Assembly (NCBI RefSeq): GCF_900104455.1 | Contig: NZ_FNHB01000002.1 | Coordinates: forward strand, 388,978-452,977 | Reading direction: 5' to 3' | Origin: Dendrosporobacter quercicolus | GTDB lineage: Bacteria > Bacillota > Negativicutes > DSM-1736 > Dendrosporobacteraceae | Length of the DNA stretch: 64,000 nucleotides | Shown here: piece after piece, positions 37,515-47,348 of the stretch | Layout of the letters: every line of letters begins with the position of its first letter | How positions within the stretch are numbered: position 1 is the stretch's first letter | Notes under the pieces: model-generated | What the model saw: only the letters and a program-made list of their open reading frames with translations | Database searches by the model: none | What the model was told of the DNA's origin: nothing | Made by a program: the position numbers and the translations under genes

Positions 37515-38636
37515 ATGCGTAATCTAGTTGCCCTTTTTACCGTGCTTATGCTGCTCAGCGGCATGCTGGCGCCGGTTGCCGCCGCGCCGTTCGCCGTTAG
37601 CCGGGTCAAGGATGTCGCCAAAGTCCAGGGAGTTCGTTCCAACCAGCTGGTCGGCTATGGCTTGGTTGTGGGGTTGGCTGGAACCGGGGATTCCAATAAA
37701 ATACAGGAAACCATTCAGTCTATTGCCAATATGCTGAAAACCTTTGGTATTGTATTAACCGCTGGGGATATATCTGATCTGAAAATGAAAAATGTCGCGG
37801 CGGCGGTGGTTACCGCTCAACTGCCGCCGTTTGCCAAACCGGGCGATACCATTGATATCACGGTATCCTCGATCGGTGATGCCAAAAGCCTGCAGGGCGG
37901 AACTTTGATTCAGACGCCGCTCCGGGCTGCCAACGGGCAGGTTTATGCGGTAGCCCAGGGGGCGGTGTCCACCGGCGGGTTTGCTGCCGGCGGCCGCAGC
38001 GGCAGCCAGCAGAAAAACTTTCCGACCGTAGGCACTACGCCGAACGGCGCTATTGTTGAACAGGATGTGCCGATGGAATTCAGTAATGAAGGAACCATCC
38101 GGCTGTCATTAAATCAACCTGATTTTACCACTGCCAGCAGGATCAGTAATGCGATTGACGATCGTTTCGGCGGTATTTCCATTGCCCGCGATCCCGGTAC
38201 GGTGGAAATCAGCATACCGGGAGCGTACCGCAATAATGTGGTTGGTTTTGTTGCTGCGGTGGAGGAACTGGCCGTGGCTCCCGACAATATTGCCAGGGTA
38301 ATCGTGAACGAACGGACCGGTACGGTTGTGATGGGCGGCAATGTGGCGATTGATGAAGTTGCAGTGGCTCAGGGCGGGCTGAATATTAAAATAACCAAAA
38401 CAACAGACGTATCTCAGCCGCCGCCGTTCTCTTACGGCAATACCGAAACGACGACCAATACTGAGCTTGATGTTGAAGAGGAGGCCGGCAGCCTCATTGT
38501 ATTGCCGGCGACGGCCAACGTCAGCGATGTGGTCAACTCGTTGAATGCGGTTGGCGCTACCCCGCGCGATATTATTTCTATCCTGCAGGCGATTAAGGCA
38601 GCCGGGGCGCTGCACGCCGATCTGCAGATTATCTGA
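37515..38636 (+). CDS. flgI: flagellar P-ring protein FlgI
   Basis: A 373-residue periplasmic ring protein with a signal peptide (1-25). RVKDVAKVQGVRSNQLVGYGLVVGLAGTGD (in two blocks), IDITVSSIGDAKSLQGGTL and the C-terminal VVNSLNAVGATPRDIISILQAIKAAGALHADL are diagnostic. GGAGG at 37504-37508 supports ATG 37515 over ATG 37503. Confidence 0.96.
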   Translation: MRNLVALFTVLMLLSGMLAPVAAAPFAVSRVKDVAKVQGVRSNQLVGYGLVVGLAGTGDSNKIQETIQSIANMLKTFGIVLTAGDISDLKMKNVAAAVVTAQLPPFAKPGDTIDITVSSIGDAKSLQGGTLIQTPLRAANGQVYAVAQGAVSTGGFAAGGRSGSQQKNFPTVGTTPNGAIVEQDVPMEFSNEGTIRLSLNQPDFTTASRISNAIDDRFGGISIARDPGTVEISIPGAYRNNVVGFVAAVEELAVAPDNIARVIVNERTGTVVMGGNVAIDEVAVAQGGLNIKITKTTDVSQPPPFSYGNTETTTNTELDVEEEAGSLIVLPATANVSDVVNSLNAVGATPRDIISILQAIKAAGALHADLQII

Positions 38637-38653
38637 CGGCAGGTGATGAACAT

Positions 38654-39028
38654 ATGCAAATAAACTCTATTGGGACAAAGTTTTTGATGAATCAATTCAA
38701 TTCGGGGCAAGGCCAGGCAGACGGTGATTTTGCCGTTCAGCTTAAAGCTGCCGCCGCGGCAGGCGATGATCAGGATACAGCCAAGCTGAAAGCGGTCTGC
38801 CGGGATATGGAAGCCGTCTTTCTTAATCTGTTGCTCTCAAAAATGCGGGATACTGTACCCAAGTCGGGGCTGACGGGCAATTCTTCAGGTGAAGCCATCA
38901 TGCAGTCAATGCTGGACAGTGAAACCACTAAGAATATGTCTCAAGCTGGTGGAATGGGGTTGGCTGATATGCTTTACCGTCAGCTAACGGCAGCCAGCGG
39001 AGCGCAAAATAAAAGCCAGGCTCGCTAA
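38654..39028 (+). CDS. flgJ: FlgJ-type rod-binding protein (no muramidase domain)
   Basis: A 124-residue protein equal to the N-terminal rod-binding domain of FlgJ: KAVCRDMEAVFLNLLLSKMRDTVPK and the GGMGLADMLYRQL ending. The C-terminal glucosaminidase found in gammaproteobacterial FlgJ is absent, so another enzyme must open the wall. AGGTGATG precedes ATG 38654. Last of the flgFGAHIJ block. Confidence 0.88.
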   Translation: MQINSIGTKFLMNQFNSGQGQADGDFAVQLKAAAAAGDDQDTAKLKAVCRDMEAVFLNLLLSKMRDTVPKSGLTGNSSGEAIMQSMLDSETTKNMSQAGGMGLADMLYRQLTAASGAQNKSQAR

Positions 39029-39044
39029 AGCCTGGCTTTCGCCT
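39013..39044 (+). terminator. hairpin overlapping the flgJ stop codon
   Basis: AAGCCAGGC and GCCTGGCTT form a nine-base stem with an eight-base loop that includes the stop codon; only a short T tract follows. A very similar stem follows bamA (54921). Confidence 0.6.
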
Positions 39045-39124
39045 TTATAGGGCGGAACACGCAGGCAGCCGGCCGGTCGCGGTGCAGGCTGTTTCCAATT
39101 TGGCCTTAACGGAGGATATAAATA

Positions 39125-40540
39125 ATGAAAAAGATTTTGCTCGCGCTGTTTGTAACTTTCCTTATTGCCGTGTCCGCAACAGAGGCGGCGCCGGCGGCCC
39201 TGGTCAAGCAGGTCCGCTATAGCCAGACAGCACAGACGGTCCGTTTGGTATTTGACCTGGATCAGCTGCCTGATTATAAAATTTCGCTGACGGAGAACCC
39301 GGCGGCTTTGGTCATCGAATTTGCCGGCAAAGTGGATCAGGCTGTGTTGCCGGCAATGACTTTTTCCGATCCCGCGGTCAAGCGCCTGACTTTTGGCGGT
39401 ACTTCGCCGGACGGGCTTAAGATTGCTGTCGAACTGAATAGAGCGGTACTGTATAAGGCGTTTACTTTAACCGGACCCAATCGTCTGGTTGTCGACGTCA
39501 TGAAGGAGTATGAGCAGAAGGTCCAGGAAGAGGTTGCACCCGGAGTGAAGCTTACCACGCTGCTGCGCGGCCGGCCGGAAGGGCCGATTGCCGCTTATCT
39601 TCTGGAGATTGAGCCGAAATCCGGCTGGGTTATCCAGCCGGTTTTATCCAACGATGCCATCGTGAATCTGGAAACAGTAAAATCAATGGCTGACCGCACG
39701 AAGGCAGTCGCCGCGGTGAATGCTTCTTATTTCAGCTTACATGGCGAACTGCTGGGTCTGACCAAAATCAATCACACAATCGTAAGTACCGGGGACTTGG
39801 CCAGAACGGCTTTGGGCATTATGCCGGATGGTCAGGCGATCATTGGCCCGGTTGAATACGAGGGAACCGTAGTACTGCCTGACGGCGCCAATTTTCCTGT
39901 TGCCGGTATCAATCAGAGACGCGGCCAGGACAGTCTGGTCGTGTACAATAGCTATTATGGCCCGGCCACGGATACCAATCAATATGGGGCGGAGTATGTG
40001 GTGAAACAGGATAAAGTCGTTTCGATTCATGTAAATAACACGCCCCTGGAACCTGACGGCATTGTACTGTCGGCGCACGGCGCAGCCGCTGATCAGCTGG
40101 CGAAGCTGCAGGTTGGCGATACGGTCAGGGTCTTTCAGACACTGGGGCCGGTCTGGGATAAAACCCTGCATGTGGTGGGCGCGGGGCCTGCGCTGGTTAA
40201 AAATAACAGTGTATATCTGTCGACGAAAATTGAAAAATTCGGCGCTGATGTCGCCGGGGGCAGAGCGCCCCGGACGGCAGTGGGCATAACCGAGGACGGA
40301 CATATCTTGCTGGCGGTTGTTGATGGCCGCCAATATGGCAGTATGGGCTTTTCCTTATTGGAGCTGGCCCTGTTTATGCAGGAAGCCGGTGCCGTCCAGG
40401 CTATGAACCTGGACGGCGGCGGCTCCAGCGAGATGGTAGTTAATGGGAAGATTGTCAACAAGCCCTCCGACCGGCGTGAACGGCGGGTTGGCAGCGCCTT
40501 GACCGTAATGCCGGAATCGCCGATTAAACTTGCCAATTGA
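39125..40540 (+). CDS. AMIN-domain phosphodiester glycosidase family protein
   Basis: A 471-residue exported protein: signal peptide (1-22), an AMIN-like beta domain (about 25-125; VKQVRYSQTAQTVRLVFDL, GPNRLVVDV) that binds envelope glycans, and a C-terminal NAGPA-type phosphodiester glycosidase domain (about 140-465; AVNASYF, GGRAPRTAVGI, MNLDGGGSSEMVVNG, RRVGSALTV). Members cleave sugar phosphodiesters in wall or spore polymers. It follows the flagellar block after a hairpin. A separate promoter is likely but not obvious. The substrate is unknown. Confidence 0.85.
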   Translation: MKKILLALFVTFLIAVSATEAAPAALVKQVRYSQTAQTVRLVFDLDQLPDYKISLTENPAALVIEFAGKVDQAVLPAMTFSDPAVKRLTFGGTSPDGLKIAVELNRAVLYKAFTLTGPNRLVVDVMKEYEQKVQEEVAPGVKLTTLLRGRPEGPIAAYLLEIEPKSGWVIQPVLSNDAIVNLETVKSMADRTKAVAAVNASYFSLHGELLGLTKINHTIVSTGDLARTALGIMPDGQAIIGPVEYEGTVVLPDGANFPVAGINQRRGQDSLVVYNSYYGPATDTNQYGAEYVVKQDKVVSIHVNNTPLEPDGIVLSAHGAAADQLAKLQVGDTVRVFQTLGPVWDKTLHVVGAGPALVKNNSVYLSTKIEKFGADVAGGRAPRTAVGITEDGHILLAVVDGRQYGSMGFSLLELALFMQEAGAVQAMNLDGGGSSEMVVNGKIVNKPSDRRERRVGSALTVMPESPIKLAN

Positions 40541-40581
40541 CATTTATCCTGTATAATTAAAGGTAGCAGGGGGTGTTAATT

Positions 40582-40887
40582 ATGCTTCATCGCAAAACAA
40601 TATTGGTAATCACACTTGTACTGGTTGCGGCTTTGGGCATTTGGACGGTTTCCGCCAATGCGCTCATTGACCAGAAAGCAGTATTGTCAGGTAAAGTCAC
40701 ATCGGTAGTGCCGGCCGGCGCAACCGTACGGGAAGGCGACATACTGGTTCGCATTGACACAATCACCGGTGGTCAGCCGGCGGCGCGGGCTACCAATGAT
40801 GGTATAGTGAAAGAAGTTTTGGTTAAAAATGGCGACAGCATTCGCAGCGGCGCTGTTGTAGTAAGAATTGAAACAACGCGTAAATGA
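40582..40887 (+). CDS. small exported lipoyl/biotinyl-like domain protein
   Basis: A 101-residue protein: signal peptide or anchor (1-27), then one barrel-sandwich half like those of HlyD adaptors (SGKVTSVVPAGATVREGDILVRID, then DGIVKEVLVKNGDSIRSGAVVVRIE). The lysine that carries lipoate or biotin is not recognisable, so the fold is probably structural. AGGGGGTG precedes ATG 40582. Its stop overlaps the next open frame, so it is coupled to the S55 peptidase gene. Confidence 0.7.
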   Translation: MLHRKTILVITLVLVAALGIWTVSANALIDQKAVLSGKVTSVVPAGATVREGDILVRIDTITGGQPAARATNDGIVKEVLVKNGDSIRSGAVVVRIETTRK

Positions 40888-40904
40888 GGGAGAGGATGGT
40901 CTGT

Positions 40905-42683
40905 TTGTCAAAGTTAGTAAAGCAGTTCCTGGCGCTGCTCATCGTGTTCCTGGTGTTTCCGGCTGCTGCCGGCAATGCGGCCGCCGCCGGTTTTATACCG
41001 GTGAATCAGATTAAGCCCGGCATGCAGGGCATTGCCAAGACTGTGATTGCAGGCGCTAAAATTGAAGAATTTGGCGTTGAGGTATTAGGGATAATGAATA
41101 ACAAGGGACCATCCGGAGACTTGATTCTTGTCCGTACATATGGCGATGTAATTGACCGCACCGGCGGGATTGTCCAGGGAATGAGCGGCAGTCCGGTCTA
41201 TATTGACGGCAAGCTGGCAGGCGCTATTGCTTACGGCTGGCCGCTCAGTGATCATCGTATCGGCATGGTTACGCCAATTGGCGATATGTTGAAGCTTTGG
41301 GAAGCGCCTGATCCCAAAAACAACCGGGTGTTTAAGCAGGTCGATATCAGCGCCGATTTTGAGGCCATGGCCACGCCGGTAATGGCGGCTGGTTTTACCG
41401 AACCGGCCTTAAAAATGCTGGCAGATAAACTTAAACCATTAAATATGGTGCCTTACGCCGTTGGCGGTATGCCGGACGGAACGGACTTCGGGCCGCTTGA
41501 ACCAGGCAGCGCTGTTGGCCTGGAATTAATTCGCGGCGATCTTAGCCTGAGCGCCCTGGGGACGGTTACCTATGTTGAAAATGACAAAGTGCTGGCTTTT
41601 GGCCATCCGTTTTTACGTAAAGGCAATACCAGCTACTTTTTGACAAATGCGTATATTTTTACCGCAGTTGACGCCTTGGAGAGCGGCTTTAAAGTCGGCG
41701 CTACCGGTGAGGCACTGGGGTTAATTAATCAGGATCGCAGCGCCGGCATTGCTGGACAGCTGAACAAGTATCCCAGCGTTGTGCCGGTACGGATTAAGGT
41801 AACCGATGAACAGCTGGGCCAGACCAAGGATTTTGCCGTACAGATCGTGGATGATGAGCAATTGGCTCCGGCATTATCGGCTTCGGCGGTTTTCAATGCC
41901 GTTGACAGAACGATGGACCGGGCCGGCGCCGGCACCGCCAAAGTCAGCTTCGAAATTATGGCCCGGGATATGCCGGGCGAAGTAATCAAAAGAGAGAATA
42001 TGTTTTATAGTCCCGCCAGCATTGGCGAGATTACGGTTGCTGAATTTTTTGAGGCCATGAGTTTGCTGTCCAACAATAATTACAATCCGGTGGAAATTAT
42101 GGATGTCAAGGTAAATATTGTGGTTAGCGAGGAACGCCGGACGGCATCCATTATTGAAGCCCATCCGGTAACCCCATCCGCCAAGCCTGGCGATACGGTC
42201 ACCTTGGCAGTTAAACTTAAACCTTATCGCGGCGAGCCGACGACCAGGATGGTTCCTTTTGTGGTGCCGCCGAATCAGCCTGAAGGCCCGTTGATGCTGG
42301 TCGTGCGCGGCGGGGGACTGGTTCCGGTGACGCAGCTGTTGCTAAAGCAGCAAGGCATTGATTTAACGCAGGGCCAGGACCGGAATAAACCGTTCGCCGA
42401 TGTTCTCAAGGAGTTCCAGGAGCATGACCGCAACAATGACCTTGTTGTGGAAATCATGGAATTCAATCCCGGCGAGGTACAACAGCAGGCTGGCGCTGCA
42501 GCAGCCGGCCCCGAATCTAATTTGACCGGTTCGCAGCTTAAGCCGGAGCAGCTGCCTATGGCTGAGGAAAGCCCGGCAGCCCAGGCGTTGGCGAAGGAGA
42601 AAGCCAAAACCTGCTTTGCGACGGATTACATTGTGGATAACGATACACAGGTGATACTGAATATCCAAAAATTGAACGAGTAG
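40905..42683 (+). CDS. SpoIVB-type S55 peptidase domain protein
   Basis: A 592-residue exported protein: signal peptide (about 1-29), then an S55 domain with FIPVNQIKPGMQGIAKTVI, GIVQGMSGSPVYIDGKLAG (catalytic-type Ser96) and VLAFGHPFL (His234). SpoIVB in Bacillus signals from forespore to mother cell; this protein lacks its PDZ arrangement and is longer, with a C-terminal beta-rich region (about 330-500), so it is a relative and not SpoIVB itself. TTG 40905 is chosen because GGGAGAGG lies 9 bases upstream; ATG 40884 has no site. The genes before it suggest an envelope role. Confidence 0.8.
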   Translation: MSKLVKQFLALLIVFLVFPAAAGNAAAAGFIPVNQIKPGMQGIAKTVIAGAKIEEFGVEVLGIMNNKGPSGDLILVRTYGDVIDRTGGIVQGMSGSPVYIDGKLAGAIAYGWPLSDHRIGMVTPIGDMLKLWEAPDPKNNRVFKQVDISADFEAMATPVMAAGFTEPALKMLADKLKPLNMVPYAVGGMPDGTDFGPLEPGSAVGLELIRGDLSLSALGTVTYVENDKVLAFGHPFLRKGNTSYFLTNAYIFTAVDALESGFKVGATGEALGLINQDRSAGIAGQLNKYPSVVPVRIKVTDEQLGQTKDFAVQIVDDEQLAPALSASAVFNAVDRTMDRAGAGTAKVSFEIMARDMPGEVIKRENMFYSPASIGEITVAEFFEAMSLLSNNNYNPVEIMDVKVNIVVSEERRTASIIEAHPVTPSAKPGDTVTLAVKLKPYRGEPTTRMVPFVVPPNQPEGPLMLVVRGGGLVPVTQLLLKQQGIDLTQGQDRNKPFADVLKEFQEHDRNNDLVVEIMEFNPGEVQQQAGAAAAGPESNLTGSQLKPEQLPMAEESPAAQALAKEKAKTCFATDYIVDNDTQVILNIQKLNE

Positions 42684-42716
42684 ATCGTCAACCTTAAACT
42701 GTGCGTATAGCGCCAA
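42681..42716. repeat. dispersed 36-base repeat, copy 2
   Basis: It begins at the stop codon of the S55 gene (TAGATCGTCAACCTTAAACT) and matches 16982-17018 with about 32 of 37 positions. Confidence 0.7.
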
Positions 42717-42723
42717 CCAGCCC

Positions 42724-42758
42724 CAGCCCCGGTCTTACGGCGGCCGGGGCTGAATTTT
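42724..42758 (+). terminator. terminator before the mla operon
   Basis: CAGCCCCGG and CCGGGGCTG form a nine-base stem with an 11-base loop, followed by AATTTTTG. Confidence 0.85.
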
Positions 42759-42899
42759 TGCCTCGGTGAATTTGACGGTTAGACGCTGCTTGCAGATAAT
42801 GGCAGGATAAAATCCGGCCATAAAGCAGGGAACAGGCTGAAAATATTGAATATCTTAAATTTACACCGCTTTCATAAAATAATGAGTAGGAGATGGACA

Positions 42900-43670
42900 A
42901 TGCTTGCAGCTTATCTGGAAAAAGTTGGCCGCTGGGTCATTCACGGCCTGGAAAAATGCGGCAGAGTCGTTCTGTTATTGAATGATCCGGCGCTCTGGCG
43001 GCGACGGCCCAACGCCCGGCATGTCTTGCATCAGATGTCTCATTTGGGGGCTGATTCCCTGCCGATTGTCATGCTGACCATTTTATTCACCGGCATGGTA
43101 ATGACAGTGCAAATTGCCCAGGAATTTATCAAATATGGCGCACAATCGTCCGTTGGCGGCATCATTGCCATTGCTATGGGCCGCGAATTGGCTCCGGTGC
43201 TCACCGGAGTGGTCGTGGCCGGCCGGGTGGGAGCGGCGATAACCGCTGAAATAGGTTCAATGAAGGTTACCGAGCAGATCGACGCCCTGCGGGTAATGGC
43301 AATCAGCCCGATTGCCTATCTGGTTGTTCCCCGCCTGATTGCCTGTATGGTCATGCTGCCTTTGCTGGTGGTCTTTGCCGATGTGATCGGGACAATTGGC
43401 GGCTATCTCGTAGCCACTGTATATTCCGGCATTGGCTCGTTTACCTTTCTGCAGTCAATTAAGGTGTTCGCGGTAGTCAACGATGTTACCGGCGGTTTGG
43501 TCAAGGCCGCCGTGTTTGGCGGCATTATTGCAATTGTCGGCTGTTATAAAGGCCTCAATGCACCGGGCGGGGCCGAAGGTGTAGGCAAGGCCACGACCGG
43601 TTCGGTTGTCAGTTCAATCATGCTTATTTTTGCCGCTAATTACTTTTTATCACTGTTGTTATACCGTTAA
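42900..43670 (+). CDS. mlaE: phospholipid ABC transporter permease MlaE
   Basis: A 256-residue permease of the Mla system that moves phospholipids between the membranes. [61 protein letters not shown] (in blocks) and the [20 protein letters not shown] motif define the MlaE family. TAGGAG precedes ATG 42900. Genes mlaF and mlaD follow; no mlaB or mlaC is seen, as in Veillonella. Confidence 0.95.
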   Translation: MLAAYLEKVGRWVIHGLEKCGRVVLLLNDPALWRRRPNARHVLHQMSHLGADSLPIVMLTILFTGMVMTVQIAQEFIKYGAQSSVGGIIAIAMGRELAPVLTGVVVAGRVGAAITAEIGSMKVTEQIDALRVMAISPIAYLVVPRLIACMVMLPLLVVFADVIGTIGGYLVATVYSGIGSFTFLQSIKVFAVVNDVTGGLVKAAVFGGIIAIVGCYKGLNAPGGAEGVGKATTGSVVSSIMLIFAANYFLSLLLYR

Positions 43671-43680
43671 GAGGTGGGCT

Positions 43681-44448
43681 ATGATCAGACTTTCTAATAT
43701 CAGCATGAATTATCAGGGGAAACAAATTTTGGAAAACATCAATCTGGAGATCGCCGCCGGCGAGACAATGGTCATTATTGGACCCAGCGGTTCAGGCAAA
43801 AGTACGCTGCTCAGGCTGATTGTCGGTCTGATTAAACCAACCGGCGGGGAGATTTGGATTGACGGGCAGGCAACCGCCGGCTTGTCTGAAGACGAGCTTA
43901 ACCGGATCAGACTGCGGATGGGAATGGTGTTCCAATACTCCGCTTTATTCGACTCAATGAGTGTCGGCGATAACGTTGCTTTTGGCTTGCGTCAGCACAC
44001 CACTATGACTGAAGCTGAAATTGCCAGAGTGGTCAATCGGAAACTGCGGATGGTAGGCTTGTTTGGCAAGGAAAACGTCATGCCCAATGAGTTGTCGGGC
44101 GGCATGAAAAAACGGGTAAGCTTAGCCCGGGCGATTGCCGCCAACCCCCAGATTGTGCTGTATGATGAGCCGACAGCCGGACTCGACCCCATTATGTCCG
44201 GCAAGATTGACCGGTTAATTACCAGCACCAAACGGATTATGGGGGTTACCTCGGTTGTTGTTACCCATCACATGTCCAGCGCTTTTAACATCGCCGACCG
44301 GATCGCCATGATTTATGGCGGCCAAATAATTGCAATCGGCACAGTTGAAGAGATAAAAGGTTCCGACAATCCTATTGTCCAGCAATTTATTCATGGCGAA
44401 AAAAAACCAGGTCTAATAGCGCGAAGGAGGTTAAAAGCAGGATGTTAA
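43681..44448 (+). CDS. mlaF: phospholipid ABC transporter ATPase MlaF
   Basis: A 255-residue ATPase: Walker [10 protein letters not shown] (34-42), Q-loop [13 protein letters not shown], signature [10 protein letters not shown] (the MlaF-type LSGGM), Walker [13 protein letters not shown], switch His [19 protein letters not shown] precedes ATG 43681. It overlaps mlaD by 7 bases. Confidence 0.95.
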   Translation: MIRLSNISMNYQGKQILENINLEIAAGETMVIIGPSGSGKSTLLRLIVGLIKPTGGEIWIDGQATAGLSEDELNRIRLRMGMVFQYSALFDSMSVGDNVAFGLRQHTTMTEAEIARVVNRKLRMVGLFGKENVMPNELSGGMKKRVSLARAIAANPQIVLYDEPTAGLDPIMSGKIDRLITSTKRIMGVTSVVVTHHMSSAFNIADRIAMIYGGQIIAIGTVEEIKGSDNPIVQQFIHGEKKPGLIARRRLKAGC

Positions 44449-45716
44449 GCACTGAGGCCAAAGTTGGCTCAATTACGATCGTGGCAATAGCGTTGCTGAC
44501 CTATATGATTATTCATTTGGGGGGCTTTGCTTTTCGCGATCAAGGCTATCCGGTTCATGCTGTATTTAACCAGGTCAACGGTCTGAAGGAAGGAAATCTT
44601 GTACGTTATGCCGGCGTTGATATCGGCAAAGTAAACGCAGTACAGATGATTCCGTCCGGCGTTCAGGTGACAATGCTGATTCATACGGGAACGAAAATTC
44701 CGGAAACAGCCAGATTCAGCATTGGAACTGATGGGTTGCTGGGGGAAAAGTATATTGATATTGCACCGCCCCGGGAGCCTTCAGGCGTGCTGGCGCCCGG
44801 CGCAACCGTGCGGGGCGAAAATATTCAGGGGCTGGATCAGATGGTGGCGACCGCCGATCAGGTACTGCATGATGTGCAGAAGCTGGTCAATTCGCTGAAT
44901 GAAGTTTTTGGCGATGAAACGTTTAAGGCTTCACTCAAAGAAAGTGTGGTCAACACCAGGGCAATTACCGCTAATCTCAATGCTATGAGCGCAGCGATGG
45001 CCAGAATGGCGGTAAATAATGAGGCCGATATCCAGGCAATGGTAAGCAATCTGGAGGTAATGTCCGCCAGTCTCCGGTCTGTGGCCGCCAGGGTGGATAA
45101 GATGATTGACGGGGTGGACAACAATGGGCAGACGGCCAGAGACTTGCGGGAAACCATTGGCAATCTTCACAGCACCAGCGTCCGGGTGGAAAACATGGCT
45201 GCAGCGCTGGAGGGCATTGTAAGCGATCCGGCTACTGCCGAAAACATTAAGGAAACGCTGAAGAACGCCCGTTCAGTTTCGGCCAAGGCCGACCGGATGT
45301 TGACGAAAGTGACTGATATCAAGGCCGAGACCGGCGTTGAAATGTTATATGATTCCGACTCCGGCAATTACAGCACCAACGCTGAGGTGCGACTTCATAC
45401 TTCACCGCGGGATTTTGCCGTCATCGGCGTAAATGATATTGGCCAGGATTCTAAAACCAATCTTCAGTTTGGCACAGGCACCGATAAACTGGCCGGCCGG
45501 GCCGGAATCATTGACAGTAAGGCCGGCGTTGGCATTGATTCGAGCCTGGGGAAACAGCTGAAACTGTCTTTGGATGTTTATGACCCTAATGATGTAAGGG
45601 TTAAGCTGCGTACACAGTATCGGTTAGCGCCCGATCTATTTGTGGTGGCTCAGGCCAATAATATGAATAAAGACGAGGACAACAATACCTATATTGGCAT
45701 CAGGCGCAATTTTTAA
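44442..45716 (+). CDS. mlaD: MlaD: MCE domain with C-terminal beta-barrel-like tail
   Basis: A 424-residue protein. Residues 1-30 form an inner-membrane anchor; 35-115 an MCE domain ([27 protein letters not shown] in blocks, [19 protein letters not shown]); 125-290 long amphipathic helices able to span the periplasm; 300-424 alternating strands ending in IGIRRNF, with the terminal Phe typical of outer-membrane barrels. Proteobacterial MlaD stops after the MCE domain and needs MlaC. The fused form has been described in Veillonella parvula as a transenvelope bridge, and this copy fits it. Confidence 0.9.
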   Translation: MLSTEAKVGSITIVAIALLTYMIIHLGGFAFRDQGYPVHAVFNQVNGLKEGNLVRYAGVDIGKVNAVQMIPSGVQVTMLIHTGTKIPETARFSIGTDGLLGEKYIDIAPPREPSGVLAPGATVRGENIQGLDQMVATADQVLHDVQKLVNSLNEVFGDETFKASLKESVVNTRAITANLNAMSAAMARMAVNNEADIQAMVSNLEVMSASLRSVAARVDKMIDGVDNNGQTARDLRETIGNLHSTSVRVENMAAALEGIVSDPATAENIKETLKNARSVSAKADRMLTKVTDIKAETGVEMLYDSDSGNYSTNAEVRLHTSPRDFAVIGVNDIGQDSKTNLQFGTGTDKLAGRAGIIDSKAGVGIDSSLGKQLKLSLDVYDPNDVRVKLRTQYRLAPDLFVVAQANNMNKDEDNNTYIGIRRNF

Positions 45717-45751
45717 GTAAGCTAAATACCATAAATCCGACACGCTTTTTA

Positions 45752-45780
45752 TTGACACTGGAAAAAGCAAATACTATAAT
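45752..45780 (+). promoter_or_regulatory. consensus sigma-A promoter of tolC
   Basis: TTGACA (45752-45757), 17 bases, TATAAT (45775-45780): perfect in both boxes and spacing, 62 bases before the tolC start. It allows strong tolC expression independent of mlaEFD. Confidence 0.9.
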
Positions 45781-45841
45781 GAAATGGAAGTGACTACATA
45801 GTCAACAAAGTTTCATTTGCATTCATCGAGGAGGAAATACA

Positions 45842-47128
45842 ATGGCAGGAAAGAGAGTCTGGAACAAGCGTATTGCCAGTTTACTGGCAGGTGGTTATTT
45901 TGTATTGAGCACAACTGCAGTATTTGCTGCCCCGGTTGAATTATCGCTGGAGGACAGCATTGCCATGGCTTTGAATAATAATCCGGCAATAAAAATAGTG
46001 CAGGCTGAAAAAGAAACAGCCGCCTGGGCAGTCAATCAGGCGAAAAGCGCTAAGCTGCCGTCTGTCGATTTAAGTCATAGCAGCCAGCGCCGGGATAGCG
46101 GAGCCGGAATTGGGGTTGGCAACAGCTTCAGCAACGGTGTTTCGCTTAGCATGCCTATTTATACCAGCGGCAATCTGGAAGGGCAGATTGAGCAGGCCAA
46201 ATTAGGCTTTCAGTCGTCTGATCTGGAAGTGGAAAAAACCAGGCAGCAGTTGAAGCTGGATGCCACAAACGGTTATTTTGCCGTTTTGCAGGCCCGCAAT
46301 TTGCTTGAGGTCAACCGTCAATCGGTGGATAATCTGACCGCCCACCTGAAAAATGTCCAGGCCCAGTATGCGGTCGGTACGGTGGCTAAATCTGATGTGC
46401 TGCGTTCAGAAGTTGAATTGGCCAATGAACAGCAGAACCTGATTAAGGCTCAGAATACCTATGATCTGGCGGTATCCAGTCTAAATAACGTCATCGGCCT
46501 GCCGCTGAATAGTGAATTGTCCATTAAAGACGATTTGAAATATCAGCAATATGATCTGACTTTGGCGAATAGCATTGATTATGCCCTAACCAACCGTCCG
46601 GAGGCTGAACAAGCCCAGCTGGCGGTCAAAAGCGCCCAGCAGGAAATCCGTATTGCGAAAAGCGGCAACCGTCCCACCGTCAGCGCTGGGGCTAATTCCG
46701 GCTGGAGCGACAGCAGTTTCCCCGGTGATGAGAATAACACCTGGGCGGTCGGCGTAACTGCCAGCTGGAGTGTGTTTGATTCCGGTCTGACCAAAGCAAA
46801 AGTGAAACAGGCCGATTCCAGCGTCAATAAGGCGACTGAACAGGTTCGGCAGACGCTGGACAGCATTCAGCTTGAAGTGCGTCAGGCTTTTCTGAACCTG
46901 AAAGAGGCGGAAAAACGGATTGAAACCAGCCAGGTGGCAGTTGATAAGGCTGAGGAAGACTTTAAAATAGCTCAGGTCCGCTATGCAGCCGGTGTGGGTA
47001 CCAATCTGGACGTCCTGGATGCGCAGCTGGCTCTGGCTACGGCGAAAACCAATTATATTCAGGCAATGTATGACTATAATACCAGTAAGGCCGATTTGGA
47101 TAAAGCGATGGGTGTAGCAGTGAACTAA
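45842..47128 (+). CDS. tolC: TolC family outer-membrane efflux protein
   Basis: A 428-residue protein with a signal peptide (1-29, ending VFA-A) and two OEP repeats made of long helices and short strands; VELSLEDSIAMALNNNPAIKIV begins repeat 1 (in two blocks), and DLTLANSIDYALTNRPEAEQA begins repeat 2. Trimers form the outer-membrane channel for tripartite pumps such as the MacAB set at 29378-32476. GAGGAGG precedes ATG 45842. A terminator follows. Confidence 0.92.
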   Translation: MAGKRVWNKRIASLLAGGYFVLSTTAVFAAPVELSLEDSIAMALNNNPAIKIVQAEKETAAWAVNQAKSAKLPSVDLSHSSQRRDSGAGIGVGNSFSNGVSLSMPIYTSGNLEGQIEQAKLGFQSSDLEVEKTRQQLKLDATNGYFAVLQARNLLEVNRQSVDNLTAHLKNVQAQYAVGTVAKSDVLRSEVELANEQQNLIKAQNTYDLAVSSLNNVIGLPLNSELSIKDDLKYQQYDLTLANSIDYALTNRPEAEQAQLAVKSAQQEIRIAKSGNRPTVSAGANSGWSDSSFPGDENNTWAVGVTASWSVFDSGLTKAKVKQADSSVNKATEQVRQTLDSIQLEVRQAFLNLKEAEKRIETSQVAVDKAEEDFKIAQVRYAAGVGTNLDVLDAQLALATAKTNYIQAMYDYNTSKADLDKAMGVAVN

Positions 47129-47200
47129 GTTTTGATTTTAACCGCTGCACCATCGGGCAGACTGGATAGTTGTACAATGTGTATTGCGGCAAAATCTTTC

Positions 47201-47223
47201 AACCCGCAGCAGCGGGTTTTTTT
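47201..47223 (+). terminator. terminator after tolC
   Basis: AACCCGC and GCGGGTT pair around AGCA, with seven Ts following within 47217-47223. Confidence 0.9.
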
Positions 47224-47348
47224 CTGATTCGCCAGGATACCAGTTTTTTCCGCACATGCTGTAGACTTATATTCCAAATTATACTCACAGGAAGGCGCAG
47301 GTCCCATGTCGAAGTATAAGCGAGACTTAAATCTATGGGAGGCGTATG

